Positions 1 to 11,372 are shown, numbered from the stretch's first letter. The stretch: 64,000 nucleotides of DNA from Rapana venosa (GCA_028751875.1 CM054144.1:15649302-15713301); one strand, 5' to 3'. The notes: generated by a model from the letters alone, not told the origin. Translations and numbers: made by a program.

Positions 1-288
1 GTGTTTGTTTAGTGTGTGTTTGTCATATTTGTGATATTGTTCATGCCATCAGCATGATGATCAGACTGTTATGTCATTGCCAGGTTTTGTTCATGCTCAA
101 ATTAAAATAGCCGCATCAGTCCCCAGTGCAAGTATTTAGGTGTGAGTGTTTTACTCAACTGCATAGCTTAGATCACTTTTTCAAACTTTTTTCTACAGTA
201 ATACTTATGGAACTTGTAAGAGCATTAAAGTAAAATTTTGAAGATACTCACAAGCACAGGTGCATGAACACACTGCATACTCTCTCAC

Positions 289-371
289 ACACACACGCAT
301 GTGCGCGCGCGCACACACACACTACATACCCTCTCTTTCTCACACACACACACACATACACACACACACGC
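289..371. repeat. (CA)n microsatellite
   Basis: Interrupted CA/CG dinucleotide tract. It creates spurious His/Thr-rich reading frames but has no coding features. Confidence 0.95.
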
Positions 372-825
372 GCGCAAGCTGATATAAGAGTGAATTGCCA
401 TTTTCATCTTTGTCTTTCCTCGGTCAGAATTCTTGAGGTTCACCATTAGTGAGATTTTTGCAAATGCAGGTTTTGCATACGGATACTATAGTCGAGTGGT
501 TGATACTGTTTGATTTCAATACCATGGTCACAGGTTTGAATCTTGGCTGCATCTGGTGAATTATGGGTTGGAATTTTTACAATGTCCCAGGTCAGTTGCT
601 AGTGCCAGACTTGCTAGTGCCTTAATTCCCTTCATGTATATATGCACATGCACTGAGGGAATATTGTGTAGCTGATGGAGATAGCCCTGCAAGCTAAGCT
701 GTACAGCCCACGAGGGGAGCTGGAAAGGACTTGCCACTATTTCTCCAAAACACATGTGACAGTGTAAAAAGTGAAAGAGAGAAGAAGAAAGAAGATATAC
801 ACATGCAGAAGATCAAATATGCACA

Positions 826-1055
826 TAATAGATTCTGTAATTTATGTCAGCATTCAGTGGATTACAGAAACATGAACATACCCAGCATGCAGCCTATAAA
901 TGAAATGAGCTGCTCTGAAGTCAGAATGTGTTGGCTGAGGCCTGCGGGCAGACCTGAAAAATGACAAGCACACTAGAAGACCAGGCACTACACACCCACC
1001 TGATAAGGGAACAGAGAGAGAGAGAAACTTGTGACTAGCATGTAGTAAAGGCAAT
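826..1055 (+). repeat. SINE-G copy (local family name)
   Basis: The segment around the ATTCAGTGGATTACAGAAAC motif recurs at 60290-60450 (+), inverted at 43862-44130, and in part at 30985-31075. The inverted copy ends in a tRNA-like head. A possible tRNA-like head for this copy lies at 483-545 (GGTTTGAATCT resembles a B box), separated by about 280 bases of unrelated-looking sequence. Boundaries are approximate. Confidence 0.55.
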
Positions 1056-1056
1056 G

Positions 1057-1229
1057 AACATAGCAGGGGGTGTGTTTTTTATATGTATAGATGGATTTGT
1101 GAGTGTTTTTATAATAAACCTGGACGAGGTTAAGAAAATTAAACCAACATAGCAGGGTTTTTTTTTATATGTATAGATTTGTGAGTGTTTTTATAATAAA
1201 CCTGGACAAGGATAAGAAAATTAAACCAA
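1057..1229. repeat. Two-copy tandem duplication, about 87 bp
   Basis: Unit 1 (1057-1145) and unit 2 (1146-1229) share AACATAGCAGGG, a T run, GTGAGTGTTTTTATAATAAA and CCTGGAC followed by AAGAAAATTAAACC. They differ by small indels. Non-coding. Confidence 0.8.
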
Positions 1230-1317
1230 TTTTTTTTAGATGCCAAGTACATATCTGCAGACTTAAGAACATGATGTTGGTTTGCATCTGGTAAAGAATA
1301 GTACCATATCATTGAGA

Positions 1318-1435
1318 GAGATCATCTCTGAAGACGGAATACAGCCACCTAGATGTTGGGTAAAAACAGTCGCATGTACAAAATCACACCATTGGTGAAC
1401 CTTGGAGCTCTAGCCAAGGAACAAAAAAACCAAAA
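1318..1435 (+). repeat. Short repeat family E
   Basis: Contains the family signature GGTGAACCTTGGAGCTCTAG after a segment like GAATACAGCCACC. Other copies: 29358-29462, 31172-31300, 38198-38292, 59530-59875 (interrupted) and inverted at 57190-57300. Fragments of the signature also occur inverted near 430-475 and 14540-14580. Confidence 0.7.
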
Positions 1436-3274
1436 ACCAAAACATTGAGAGATATAGTAGACATCAGTCATACTGTCTGTAGAAAATTCAGCTTTGATTG
1501 TTTCCTTTTTTTTTCCTTTTTTTTTTTTTTTTACAGTGGATGACAGCAAAATCATTATATCAAATCTAGAACCATATCAATGATCAAGAGTGAAAATATA
1601 TTTTAATCAGATATGGAATGTTCAGTCATTGTTATACGTATACACTTTTTTTATATGCATATTGTTGGTATATGATTTTTTACTTTTTTTTATGCCTCCC
1701 ACCATCAAATCGCCATGTTCCCACCTTTTCTGATTCTTATCTTTTTATTTTGACTGAAAGAACATTGCTATCAAGATTTCTTCTGCTGCAAAAATGTTTT
1801 CCGTTATCAATAAAATATATTATGTCACAATCTGTATCAATCACACATTGAGTGTTCATTTGTTTATTGATCTGTTACTATCACTTCATTCACTCTCATC
1901 ACTTGACAGTGTATTTTTGTCGTCTTTTCTTTGCATCTTTTCATGAAGAGTGTCACACTGTGTATAATTGTTTCTTGCCTCTGAATTGTTTCCCAGGATG
2001 TATACTTTATGCTGTTGTGTGTATCCTTTCGTATTCATTGGTTTAGGGGCTGGATTAGACCTGCCTCTGTTCCAAAAGTTATGTGCATGGAGAATATTCT
2101 GTGTATGATAGCAACGATGTACTGGCAGTGTCTGTTCACTTTTGTGTTTATGGATTGCTGGTGAAGGCTTTGTGTGTTTGATTCTGCTCTGTGATGTAGA
2201 GGAAGGAGAAGACAGGGGTTATGTGGAGTGGTGAATAAGAGTGATGATGATGCATGTGTGTCTGCAAAATGAGAGAGAGAGAGAGAGAGAAATTACATAC
2301 TCCAATTTAACAGCAGACTAATCAAATTGAAGAATGGAAATCTATTAAAGCATGGGTCTGTCACTGTAAAGATAAGTTGTCTGTGGTATGCAAGGTAGCT
2401 TCCACAGACCAGTGCGCAAACAACAGTGGCAGTATCTTTTCCATAATATTGGACTATGTGCATCTATGCATGTCTTGCCCTTTCCCGTCACTTTGGATAG
2501 GTGTGTTAGAATTTTTAGTTAAAGTTTGCATCCTACTTAGTGTGTTAGATAAGCTGAGAAATCCTGGACAATTTTGTAAAGCAAAAGGTGTCAGCATTTC
2601 GGTATGCTTTTAAACAATAAAAGTTGGAGTAGCCAGGATGGGCTGGGTTCATTTTCTCCAAAATGGTGAAATATGTGAGCAGAAGGCAATTTTGGTGCAT
2701 TAGATTCAAAAGGGTGTATGGTGAAAAGTCGTAATTACATCTATAACACCATTGCCAACATGGTCTTGTATCATCAGGGTTGCAATCTTTAATGTTCTTT
2801 TCTTTTCTCAGCTTTTCTTTTTTTAACTGTTTTTAATCTGAAATAAATCAGACTCACACACATTAATAGTGGGCAGAAAAAAGAATTTTTTATTCACAAA
2901 TTTATTGCTTTTTTTTTTTTAATGTATAAAATCAAAAGACATTGTTTGTGGCCATTTTCTGAGTTGTTGATCATCATTGACACATATGTGCAATAAAGTA
3001 GGTAGTATTTACAAAGTATAAGAAGCAATTTTTTTTTTAAGAGGAGGGGGAATGTAAAAGGGAGTAATTACTCTTATTGCAGCTTGCTTCTCTGTCAAAA
3101 TTTCTTTGTTTTATCTGTGTTCCCCTTAGACTCCATCCATCTTTTTCAGTTCCCCATCTTTGTAAGTCTGCCCCCTTTTGTGTACTACAATGTACAAATA
3201 TGGGACTTGATGTGCAACTCTTCTTATAGCCTTAAAGAGCCCAGGGTCAAGCTACCACCAAGACCCTCATTCAA
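1436..3274. other. AT-rich non-coding stretch
   Basis: No domain-bearing frame, splice-linked exon pair or known repeat recognised. Holds T-rich runs and a short (GA)n at 2272-2291. It could contain unrecognised old repeats or the 3' UTR of a gene left of the window. Confidence 0.5.
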
Positions 3275-3475
3275 GGGGTTTTTTTTAAACGCATGCAGAA
3301 CATCTTGCATGTTTAGACCTGTTCCACCTTTGGAAAAGTAGGCCATTTGTTTCAGTGGGAACTGATGACAAAATTTACAAACTCACATGACAAAGGGGCA
3401 CTGGTTGTTATTAAAAAAAAAACAGCACACGAGTGCTTATTCCATTATTCACGATTATGAACAAATAAAAGAATA
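3275..3475 (+). repeat. SINE-A fragment, 3' part
   Basis: Matches the 3' half of the complete copies at 12183 and 55627: the GCAGAACATCTTGC-like segment, GTGGGAACTGATGACAAAAT, the GCTTATTCCATTATTC motif, then the AATAAAAGAATAA tail. The head is missing. Confidence 0.8.
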
Positions 3476-3984
3476 AGTAAATAAATAAAAATCTCTATAA
3501 ATTTGCTTTGACTGTCTTGAAATAAGTATACAAACCCCTTTTATCTTAAAACAGTATGTGTGTATTCAAAACTGATAATAGAAGTATATTCTTTGTAAAC
3601 TAGTTGCAAGATCTTTTGATAAGTCTGATAGTGAAAAAGTGGTTATATAAGCTTGCCTATTGCTTTATACATAAATTTGTGATCTTTTACTATCACTGAA
3701 AGGCTTTAGTTTGAAGACTTGAAAAGAAACATTTTCTTTTTATTTTGGTGATGACGAGAAAAAGGATTAAAGAATGTCTTTTTTATGAGAAAAAAAAACC
3801 TGCTTTGTTTTTGACTGTGTGACTGGCGTCTGTCTTTCAGTAGAAGTTTACCTCTCTTCAAGATTGGTATATTTTTCATGCCTAAAAAACACACACATGC
3901 AAACTCACACACACACACACACACATCTTGCATAAATGTGCACATATACACAATCATACACATTACACACACACACACAAAATC

Positions 3985-4142
3985 ATCTTTTGCACTTGTT
4001 AGAACCAGTTCCACTTTTCGGAAGACTAGGCCACTTTGGGGAATGGATGACATATTTACAAACCTGCATACACACGGGGACTGGATGTAAAAGAGCACAT
4101 GAGTTCTTTTTCCATTATTCTCAAAATAAAAGAATAAACAGA
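3985..4142 (+). repeat. SINE-A fragment, 3' part
   Basis: Carries CATACACACGGGGACTGGAT, the GAGCACATGAGT segment and the AATAAAAGAATAA tail of SINE-A. It abuts the hAT-like element that starts at 4151. Confidence 0.85.
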
Positions 4143-4199
4143 TAATATGACAGTGTTGATTCTAGAGTGCGCCCTTGCGGGATTCCCGCATTTTTTTCA

Positions 4200-4855
4200 A
4201 AATTGCTGCAAAACGATGTGGGCAGTGCGCCCTAACGGACGCAAAAAAATCCTGGACAGCCCGTTTTTGAACAAACAGTTCGCCATTGCAACCGCCGTTT
4301 TTATTCTCTAAAATTAAGCACTACTTCCGCGGAAGCTCTCCGATGATGCTTCTGGTTGGCTAAGCGCCTCACTTATGGTTAATCACAGAAACTGTAGTTC
4401 GTCTTGTCAGTTCCTGTGGCAGTCATTACGTTGGTAGGCTACCCTAGTGGCAAGATTTTCTGATTCCTGCCCAAAAGCCATCTTCATAATAAAGGGGGCT
4501 CATCCTGCTCTGTTGTCTCCGCATCGTTTACGTCATCTTCCAAGAGGCCTTGTACTCCAGAAATAAGTGACCTGATTAAGACAGAGATCCTTGAGGAGAT
4601 AGCAGATGCCAAGGCCCTGCAAGTTGGGCTGGTAGATCTGGCAAGGCAAGTAGCCCTGGCTTGAGAACAGTGATCATGGCATGTGGTAGGCTGTGAGCTG
4701 TGTTTCAAACATGGAAAGAACTATACATTTACTGAAGGAGTTTGCACTAATTACAGAACAGCACTTAAAGCATCAGGAAAAAAACACTGCTCATCACCAG
4801 GAGGCATACAAGATGAAACTTTAAAGAAAGACTTCCATCAGTCACTGAGTTAGCC

Positions 4856-4856
<1 letters not shown>
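4200..4856. other. Left interior of the hAT-like element, no gene recognised
   Basis: The subterminal part repeats a GTGCGCCCT motif (in the first 20 bp and again near 4226). Subterminal repeats are common in hAT elements. Downstream sequence near 4484-4708 is open for about 70 codons on the - strand but shows no recognisable domain. Confidence 0.4.
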
Positions 4857-4894
<38 letters not shown>

Positions 4895-4984
4895 GTACGA
4901 TCTGGGGGAATAAAAACCATGACTGACATTGGTTTTAACATAATAATCTATCATCAAAATTTAGATCTCTTTGAATATGGAAAT

Positions 4985-5167
4985 TCTAGAATTGGCCTGT
5001 GCTCGTGGTAGCGTGTGTACGTGTGTGCCGTGAAGAGATCGAAGTTAGCTGTTAATATTCTACCCACAATTCCATGTGTGTATCTCAGTCACCTTAGTTA
5101 CGGTATGAGAGTTATGGCCCTTACAGAAGCGTCTGCAATACTAGATCTATATTGAGCTAATCCTACA
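4985..5167 (-). repeat. 3' LTR (left copy)
   Basis: 183 bp. In element orientation it starts TGTAGGATTAGC, directly after the polypurine tract, and ends at CCAATTCTAGA next to the duplication GAAAT. It matches the right copy except for about two substitutions and two single-base gaps in a G/T-rich stretch around 5000-5020. Confidence 0.93.
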
Positions 5168-5181
5168 ACTCCCCCTTTTTT
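5168..5181 (-). promoter_or_regulatory. Polypurine tract of the LTR element
   Basis: On the - strand AAAAAAGGGGGAGT lies immediately before the 3' LTR. This is the expected place and composition for the plus-strand primer. Confidence 0.85.
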
Positions 5182-5234
5182 AGGTGAAATATAATATCAA
5201 TTAAATGTGGAAAGCTGAGTTTTTAACTTGTCCA

Positions 5235-5690
5235 TTATTCTGTACTTTTTTTTTTTTTTTTTAAATCAAGGCGCTGTGGTTTTTTGATTACTCTGCTTGA
5301 TCTGCGAAGCATTTGGGGGGTGTCTGAATGTGTGTATATTGGAGCAGGGTTTGAAGAGGAAACCTGCGATGAATGTTGAGCTGTGGAAGGAACGCTCTGA
5401 GGTGATGGTTGTGGCGATGAAGGCAAGGGTGATGATGACGTTCTCACAGCTGTTGTAGTGGCTGGTTGCAGAGGTTGATTTTCCCTTGGAGTTGCCACAA
5501 GGTGTGTTCTGTTCCGTCTGATGGTGCCTGATTCCTAGACACAATGTAGGAACGTGGATTGGGGTGTTTCGCCAAGATCTCTCCTGACTTGTTCATGTCC
5601 TTAATGAAGACGGTGTCCCCGAGTTTCAGCGCTGGAGCTTCTTTAGCAGCATGACGATTGTTGAAGTTGACACGTTGCTTTTGCTTCATG
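5235..5690 (-). pseudogene. C-terminal end of pol (GPY/F-like segment and basic tail)
   Basis: A frame at 5444-5689 reads ALKLGDTVFIKD, resembling the GPY/F region that follows Ty3 integrases. It is then continued in another frame (5235-5498) by a Ser/Pro/Gln-rich tail with RRSSRVIKKPQRLDL. The switch implies a frameshift near 5450-5500. A poly-A/T run at 5250-5262 makes the exact end uncertain. Confidence 0.65.
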
Positions 5691-5787
5691 CACTCTTCTT
5701 TCTGCTTGACGAGAGAGTGACAGGAGTTTGGGCTGTAGATGGATGGAAGTATGGGACTTTGTTTTAAATTTTCTCCCCATCAGTAGT

Positions 5788-6800
5788 TCACGGGGTGATA
5801 GACCATTTTGCAAAGGGCTTGCTCTGTATAGGAGTAGTGCAATGTAGGATCCTTTGCTTTTTTGAGAAGATTTTTGACGGTCTGTACTGCTCTTTCAGCT
5901 TCCCCATTGCTCTGAGGATAGTTTGGAGAGCTCGTCGTGTGGGTGAAGCCGAAGTCTGAAGCAAAATTGCGGAAGTCAGCACTGGCAAACTGAGGTCCGT
6001 TGTCAACATCACTACATCAGTATGCCGTGAACAGCAAAGATCTTTTCAGTTTGGCGATGAGGCTACTGCTAGTCTGGTTGTCAAGACGACGTAGTTCTGT
6101 CCAGCGGAGTAATAGTCGACTACAACGATGTAAGTCTTCCCGTGTAGCTCGAACAGATCCATTCCCAGTCTAGACCATGGTCGATCAGGAAAGGAAGAGG
6201 AAGTAGAGGTTCCTTTCGTGTCAGTCTGTGTTTGTCACAAATAGCACATTTGTTGACAAGGTCTTCAATCTGAGAAGATATGTATGGCCACCAAACTGAG
6301 GATGAAGCAAGAGCTCTGCATTTTGTGATTCTGAGGTGCCCTTCGTGAATACGATTTAGAATGTCCATTCTCATCTCCCTGGGGATAACGATTCTGTCAT
6401 CAAACAGTAGCAGATCATTGACGATGGTCAAGTGTTCTCTGTTTGTCCAGTACTGCTTGAGAAGTGGTGACTCTGGCATGTAGGTGGGCCATCCACTGAT
6501 GCAGTATTCTCGGATTTGTGTCGTTTCAGGGTCTGATTTTTGTACTTCCTTGATTTCATGCAGCTTGTTTGCTGAAGCTGGCAGATTATCGATGACCTGA
6601 TTACAATAGACTGTTGCATCATCGATGAGACTGTTGTCCGCTTTTTTTGGCTGAGCATGTGGTGCACGTGACAGTGCGTCCGCTGTTGTCTGATTTTTTC
6701 CAGCGACGTGCACAACATTTGGAGAGAAACGCATGAGTCGTAGTCGAAACCGCTGAATGCGAGGTGGCATTTTGGAAAGTTCTGTAGATGAGAGCATGGT
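5788..6800 (-). pseudogene. Integrase region of the LTR element
   Basis: The 6120-6797 frame carries the end of RNase H linker sequence, then the integrase HHCC zinc-binding module: IHEGHLRITKCR, WWPYISSQIEDLVNKCAIC. The catalytic core continues in a different frame. Near 5840-6010 the - strand reads [11 protein letters not shown] and later [12 protein letters not shown], which hold the second Asp and the Glu of the DDE triad. The N-terminal part of the core (6010-6180) is broken by at least one shift, so no intact integrase is encoded as sequenced. Confidence 0.8.
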
Positions 6801-8000
6801 ACCAGGGGCTTGTGATCAGTCTCTACAGTGAAGCTGAGCCAAGGATATATTCACTCAGTCTCTCACAGGCCCAAGTGACTGCTAATGCCTCTTTTTCTAT
6901 TACAGCGTAGTTATGCTCAGCGTCTGAGAGAGAGCGTGAAATATAGCAGACTAGACATCGTGATTTGTTCTCTTGAGTTTGGAACAAGACAGCACCAATG
7001 CCTGCGTTGGATGCGTCAGCTGCTATAAAAGTCTCTCGTCTGGGGCTGTAGTGAGCGAGAACAGGAGGTGAAATCAAGAGATTTTTGATTTGCTGGAAAG
7101 CTGTTTCCTGTTGATCGCTCCATATCCATTGAGTGTTCTTGTGTAGAAGACAGCGTAGAGGGGCTGTGAGATTGGCAAGATTGGGCATGAACTTGGCCAG
7201 TTGGTTTGCCATGCCCATGAAGCGTTGAAGCTCAGTGATGTTTGTGGGCGAAGGAAAATTGTTGATGGCCTCCACTTTTGCTGGATCTGGCGAATGCCAG
7301 AGGGGTCCCATGATGTGGCCCAAAAATCGAATAGAGTCTTTGGAAAATTCACATTTTTCATTGAGAGTGAGATCAGCTTCTTGTAGTCGATTCAGGACTG
7401 TTCGAAGACGTTGATCATGAGTGGCTTGGTCCTTCAGCTGGACAAGAATATCATCCATGTGGCAAAATAACGCCTTCCAAGTCGACAAGGATTGTTGAGA
7501 TGGCTCGCTGAAATACCTCACTTGCTGAACTGATCCCGAAGGGAAATCGGTTGAAACAATATCGTCCAAAAGGTGTGATGAACGTTGTGTACGGCTTTGA
7601 TTCTTCACTGAAGTATCTGCCAAAAGCCGCTTCGAGCATCTAGCTTCGAGAAAACTTGGAATTGGCCATTTAGCCAGGCTTTCATCAACTGAAGCTATAG
7701 GATGAATCTCCCGTTGAACGGATTTGTTCAGTTGAGTGAGATCTACACAGAGACGTATAGATCCATTGGGCTTTGGGACTACCACTATTCCAGAGCACCA
7801 ACTGTTGGTTCTGTGACAGGTGAGATAACACCTTCCTTGAGCATACGGTCAATCTCAGTTTTGACTTTTGGAATTAGAGGTGTGCTATTTTTCTTGGAGC
7901 ATAAATGCACACAGGTTTTGCACAATCTTGAGAGTGAGTTGTAAGGTTTGTCCAATTTACCTAGGCGTACTTGAAAAAGTTTGGGGAAAATCACTTTTGA
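6800..8000 (-). pseudogene. Reverse transcriptase and RNase H of the LTR element
   Basis: Reading along the - strand: EIDRMLKEGVISPV (about 7850), then VVPKPNGSIRLCVDL, the fingers/palm start of Ty3 RTs. Next, in another frame, SEESKPYTTFITPFGRY and FPFGISSASEVFQR; then back in the first frame MDDILVQL (catalytic box, about 7453) and FLGHIM. The connection reads KVEAINNFPSPTN and RNase H begins TFIAADASNAGIGAVLFQ (about 7020). At least three frame changes occur between 7450 and 7810. Either the copy is dead or the assembly has indel errors. Confidence 0.88.
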
Positions 8001-8039
8001 AGTCAGGTGTCTTTGGATAGTTGACTTGGTTGACACTGA

Positions 8040-8345
8040 GATCAATCCCAACTTGACACAGGCTGCCCTACTGAGGGGAGAGCATGACTGGCCTTTCAGA
8101 ACGTAGAGAGTTTTTTGTCATTTGTTTGTCTCCGTGGCGCAGCTGTGCTTGAATTATGCCCAGTGTCGTAAGAGTAGTGTTGCCTGGACCTTTCAGTGAT
8201 TTCCGAGACTTGATTAGCTGGTGTGTCCTAGCCCAGCTTTCCCCCACCACTGAAACTGATGCACCCCCTATCTAGTTTGAAGATATGAGGTTTGCCATTT
8301 GTGGTTATTTCTGCGTCCAGCAGTCATCATCCTGGAGATGGAAAC
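8040..8345 (-). pseudogene. Aspartic protease remnant
   Basis: This is where protease should lie, between the zinc knuckles and RT. A HIFKLDRGC sequence near 8270 may be a degenerate version of the family's D-T/S-G active site. In-frame stops and shifts follow. Assignment rests mostly on position. Confidence 0.4.
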
Positions 8346-8365
8346 ATGGCCTAAAAATTCGTCAT

Positions 8366-8662
8366 CTAGTTCGTGTGAAGCATCATCTTCATCTGATAAT
8401 TCATGAACTGATTTTTTTGTCCATATTGTCGTTGTAATGGCCAGTACTTCGCAAACAACCTGATAATGTCCTTTCTTGTGGCAAGATGAACAAATAGCTG
8501 TGCGCGCAGGACATTTGTCTCTTGGATGAGATTCCTTGCTGCAATATCCGCAAGATTTGAAATTTTAGTTGCTCTACTGTTGAATGAAACTGTGGCTGAT
8601 ACTGTTTCTTTCAATGCAGAACATTGTTTGACAACGTTGATAGAAGCGTCGCCTCTGATCAC
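8366..8662 (-). pseudogene. Gag zinc-knuckle segment
   Basis: In one - strand frame the sequence around 8440-8550 reads CGYCSKESHPRDKC then CSSCHKKGHYQVVC: two CCHC knuckles of the C-x2-C-x4-H-x4-C type, which bind RNA during packaging. The frame is not continuous with the upstream gag frame as sequenced. Confidence 0.7.
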
Positions 8663-9204
8663 TGTTGACTCTCTTTTCTCTCTTCAGCTTGTCTGCTAGA
8701 CTGGACTGCTTGAGTAAGAGTTAAGTCAGCTTTAGCTTGGAGTTCGTTGGAGAGTGCATCATCGAGTACACCAACAACTATTCGGTCTCTTATCAGTTCC
8801 TCTTTTAATTGACCATATTCACATTCTTCAGCCAATTTGAATAAATCTTGAATAAAATTTTCAACTGTCTCTCCAGGCCTTTGTATTCTTTTGTTGAACT
8901 TGGCTCTCTCAACAATAGCACCAAAGTATTGATCAAAAGCAGTGACGATCTCATCCTGTTGAACAGTGTCTTCATCAATGTTCATGGTTGACATTATATC
9001 GTCTGCCACATCTCCCATAGTGTATAAAAATACACTCACCTGTTCTTCTCTAGTTTTGTTCATAAGACCTGAACCTGTTCTGTAACGAAGGAAACGTTGC
9101 TTCCATTTTGGCCAGCTGGCTGCTGTGCCGTGGAATGGTTTTGGAGCTGGGAGACTTATCGGACGTCGAACAGCTTCGTCTGTCCTTGCTGCTACTTCTT
9201 CCAC
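8659..9204 (-). CDS. Gag capsid-like protein of the LTR retrotransposon
   Basis: Open frame of 181 codons starting at an ATG 43 bp inside the primer-binding site, the usual place for gag. It has the retrotransposon gag (capsid) signature: FHGTAASWPKWKQRF near the start, a central GDVADDIM segment, and RPGETVENFIQDLFKLAEEC followed by LIRDRIVVGV, a strongly conserved run in Ty3-type Gag. It forms the particle shell in known relatives. It lacks its zinc knuckles in frame; those lie just downstream (8366-8662) in another frame. The remainder of the element is frameshifted, so this is probably the only intact domain. Confidence 0.88.
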   Translation of the reverse strand: MEEVAARTDEAVRRPISLPAPKPFHGTAASWPKWKQRFLRYRTGSGLMNKTREEQVSVFLYTMGDVADDIMSTMNIDEDTVQQDEIVTAFDQYFGAIVERAKFNKRIQRPGETVENFIQDLFKLAEECEYGQLKEELIRDRIVVGVLDDALSNELQAKADLTLTQAVQSSRQAEERKESQQ

Positions 9205-9233
9205 CTTCTTGTCAGCAATCTTGGTTCATAAAA

Positions 9234-9247
9234 GACCGCTGCCACCA
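9234..9247 (-). promoter_or_regulatory. Primer-binding site of the LTR element
   Basis: Immediately after the 5' LTR the - strand reads TGGTGGCAGCGGTC. It begins with TGG, the complement of the tRNA CCA end, at zero spacing. The tRNA species cannot be named without a tRNA set for this genome. Confidence 0.85.
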
Positions 9248-9432
9248 TCTAGAATTGGCCTGTGCTCGGGGGTAGCGTGGGGTACGTGTGTGCCGTGAAG
9301 AGATCGAAGTTAGCTGTTAATATTCTACCCACAATTCCATGTGTGTATCTCAGTCACCTTAGTTACGGTATGAGAGTTATGGCCCTTACAGAAGCGTCTG
9401 CAATACTAGATCTATATTGAGCTAATCCTACA
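9248..9432 (-). repeat. 5' LTR (right copy)
   Basis: 185 bp, starting TGTAGGATTAGC in element orientation next to GAAAT and ending at the primer-binding site. Almost identical to the left LTR, which implies recent insertion. Confidence 0.93.
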
Positions 9433-9437
9433 GAAAT

Positions 9438-9484
<47 letters not shown>

Positions 9485-9990
9485 GTGTTATTTATTTATG
9501 TTTGTCCGTGGTGTTCCACAATGACCTCCAAAACAGCAGAGGAGGCAGCTGCTGTTTTGGAAACGGAAGAAATTTGATTATAGTGGAGTTGCCTTGCCCA
9601 CAGCACATCCCCACTCTCTCGGCCAAGTGGGCATAAGGACAGTCATCGTTCGAGATGCTCTCCAAAGGCCAACCAGCCCCCAGGGCTGCAGCACATAAGG
9701 ACTGTGTGAGTCAAGTCTCCTAGTCAGAGAGTCATAGTTGATCACTAAAGACAAAGCTGTAAAGTGGAATTCCATGAGTGGGAAAGCCACTGGTCATACA
9801 GCCTCTCACTTTGCTGTTGCCCCCAGCGTCAATTGTTTAATCAAGAACTGTGATAAACCCCCAGGCGCTGACCGCGTGGGGTGGGGACGAAAACAAGACT
9901 TTGATATTGGCTATAGCTTACGTATATGTAGATCTCTGTGGAAATAAAATTTTGATCTCTCTCTCACACACACACACACACACTTATTTT
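9438..9990. other. hAT interior between LTR element and LINE fragment
   Basis: Starts with (CT)n at 9446-9482, the displaced half of the unit cut by the LTR insertion. It ends with another copy of the unit (TTTGATATTGGCT at about 9900) and (CT)n(CA)n. The ~400 bp between show no recognised gene. Confidence 0.5.
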
Positions 9991-10012
9991 TTCTCTGCTC
10001 CTAAATATTTGC

Positions 10013-11228
10013 TAAGAAAAATGCAGAGTGTAGACAGTAAGTCATTCAAGTTGGCGATTGGTGTTCCTGTATACACATCAACTTTTAAAAATGTATGCTG
10101 AAATAAATATCCTACCTTTTGAAGAACAAATTAAGCTTGCCTCGGCAAAGTATGTTTTAAGAAGTTCGACAATTCAGAATTCTAATATTAAAGAGCTTCA
10201 TTTAAAATCGGATGTAGATTTTCCTAAAAGGGCTAAATCCATACAATCACTGACAACAATCAGTTCTTACACCTCTGATCTGTTCACATCTTCAGGAATG
10301 AATGTCAGAAATGTAGCATCTCGCCCAGTTTTCTCCACAATTCCAAAGTGGGAATTAAACAGGGGTGAGTTTGATATTGATTATTCTCATATCAATAAAG
10401 ATGAAAGTCCAGCTGTCGCTGCAATAGCTAGAGCTCACATTGATGAAACATAGTGGTTATTTTAAAGTTTTTGCTGATGGTTCGGTAGTCGACTGTAGGA
10501 ATGCTGGATCTGCTTTTGTAGTTCCTGCATTAAAGATAGAAAAATCTTATCATTTAGGCAAAGATTTTGCAATCTTTACTGCGGAACTTATAGCTATATT
10601 AATGGCCTTACATTTTTTTAAAATTAAATCTGCATATCAATATATTTAAGGTGCTGTTTTGCATTGATTCTAAGTCTTGTTTTGCAGGCATTAAAAGCAT
10701 TTAATACTAAGGTAAAAGGGGAATTAATCATTGAAATTTGTCACCTTATACATTTTCTTTCCTTGCTGGATTCCGTCACATTGTGGAATCCACGGCAACG
10801 AGAAAACTGACCAGTTAGCCAAAGCTGCTGCCATGGACACAGACTGTGAAGTTACAGCACCTTTGAATCTTCCACTCTGTCTTCAGGAGGGCATACTTCT
10901 GCTAAAAAAAAAAAAAGCTTCTTGGAACCGTGTCAACAGCCAACGAAAGTATTCTTTACGTGGACATCCATTAAGTGTCAGAGTGTCTCATTTTCATAAC
11001 AGACTGGTGGGAAGTATGATCTACAGGTTTAGATTGGATGCATTTAGGAGTACATTTTGTAAACAGATAACTTGTCCATGTGGTTCTGACTTAACACCAA
11101 AGCATTTCATTCTTCATTGTGAAGTACTTCGACCATATTTTTCTGGTAAAGTTGTAGATAAGATTTCAAATATGTCTTTTGAACAATTATTGGCCGATAA
11201 TGTGATTATGTTGGAGATAGTTATTTAG
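10013..11228 (+). pseudogene. Non-LTR retrotransposon ORF2 fragment (RT tail and RNase H)
   Basis: The + strand first gives an RT-tail segment (SFKLAIGVPVYTST, then EINILPFEEQIKLASAKYVL after a frame change near 10085). An RNase H domain follows: KVFADGSVVDC with the first catalytic Asp, then FTAELIAILMALHFF with the Glu (10440-10650). After stops around 10650-10730 comes WIPSHCGIHGNEKTDQLAK with the H-G-N-E-x-x-D motif, and a C-terminal domain with CPCGSDLTPKHFILHC. RNase H after RT is typical of I- and Jockey-group LINEs. The copy is 5'-truncated and frameshifted and lies inside the hAT-like element. Confidence 0.85.
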
Positions 11229-11371
11229 TTAGAAGCCCTGTTGGCAAACTTTTGTAATTATTCTTGCTGCAGTTTAAGCTGTTTAATGCCTGCCCCCGTC
11301 CCTCCCATAATTTCTTTGTAGTTTGGGTTTTTTTTTGGGGGGGTTAATCTCGTGTACAGACACTATTAGGT

Positions 11372-11372
<1 letters not shown>

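Larger units (their letters stand above)
4985..9432 (-). mobile_element. Ty3-type LTR retrotransposon, about 4.4 kb
   Basis: Near-identical direct repeats of 183 and 185 bp bound the element, with a 5-bp duplication GAAAT outside (4980-4984 and 9433-9437). On the - strand the order is LTR, primer-binding site, gag with zinc knuckles, protease remnant, reverse transcriptase, RNase H, integrase, GPY/F-like segment, polypurine tract, LTR. Integrase after RNase H is the Ty3 order. No env-like frame is seen. Small size and short LTRs suggest the Mag-like branch, but that is inference. Several frameshifts break pol although the LTRs differ only at a cluster of changes near one end. The element sits inside the hAT-like element, in a unit whose intact paralogue is at 11527-11665. 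Confidence 0.93.

Noticed and set aside
3706..4098. 130-codon Cys/Val-rich frame
   Set aside because: Produced by a (CA)n tract and a SINE-A fragment.
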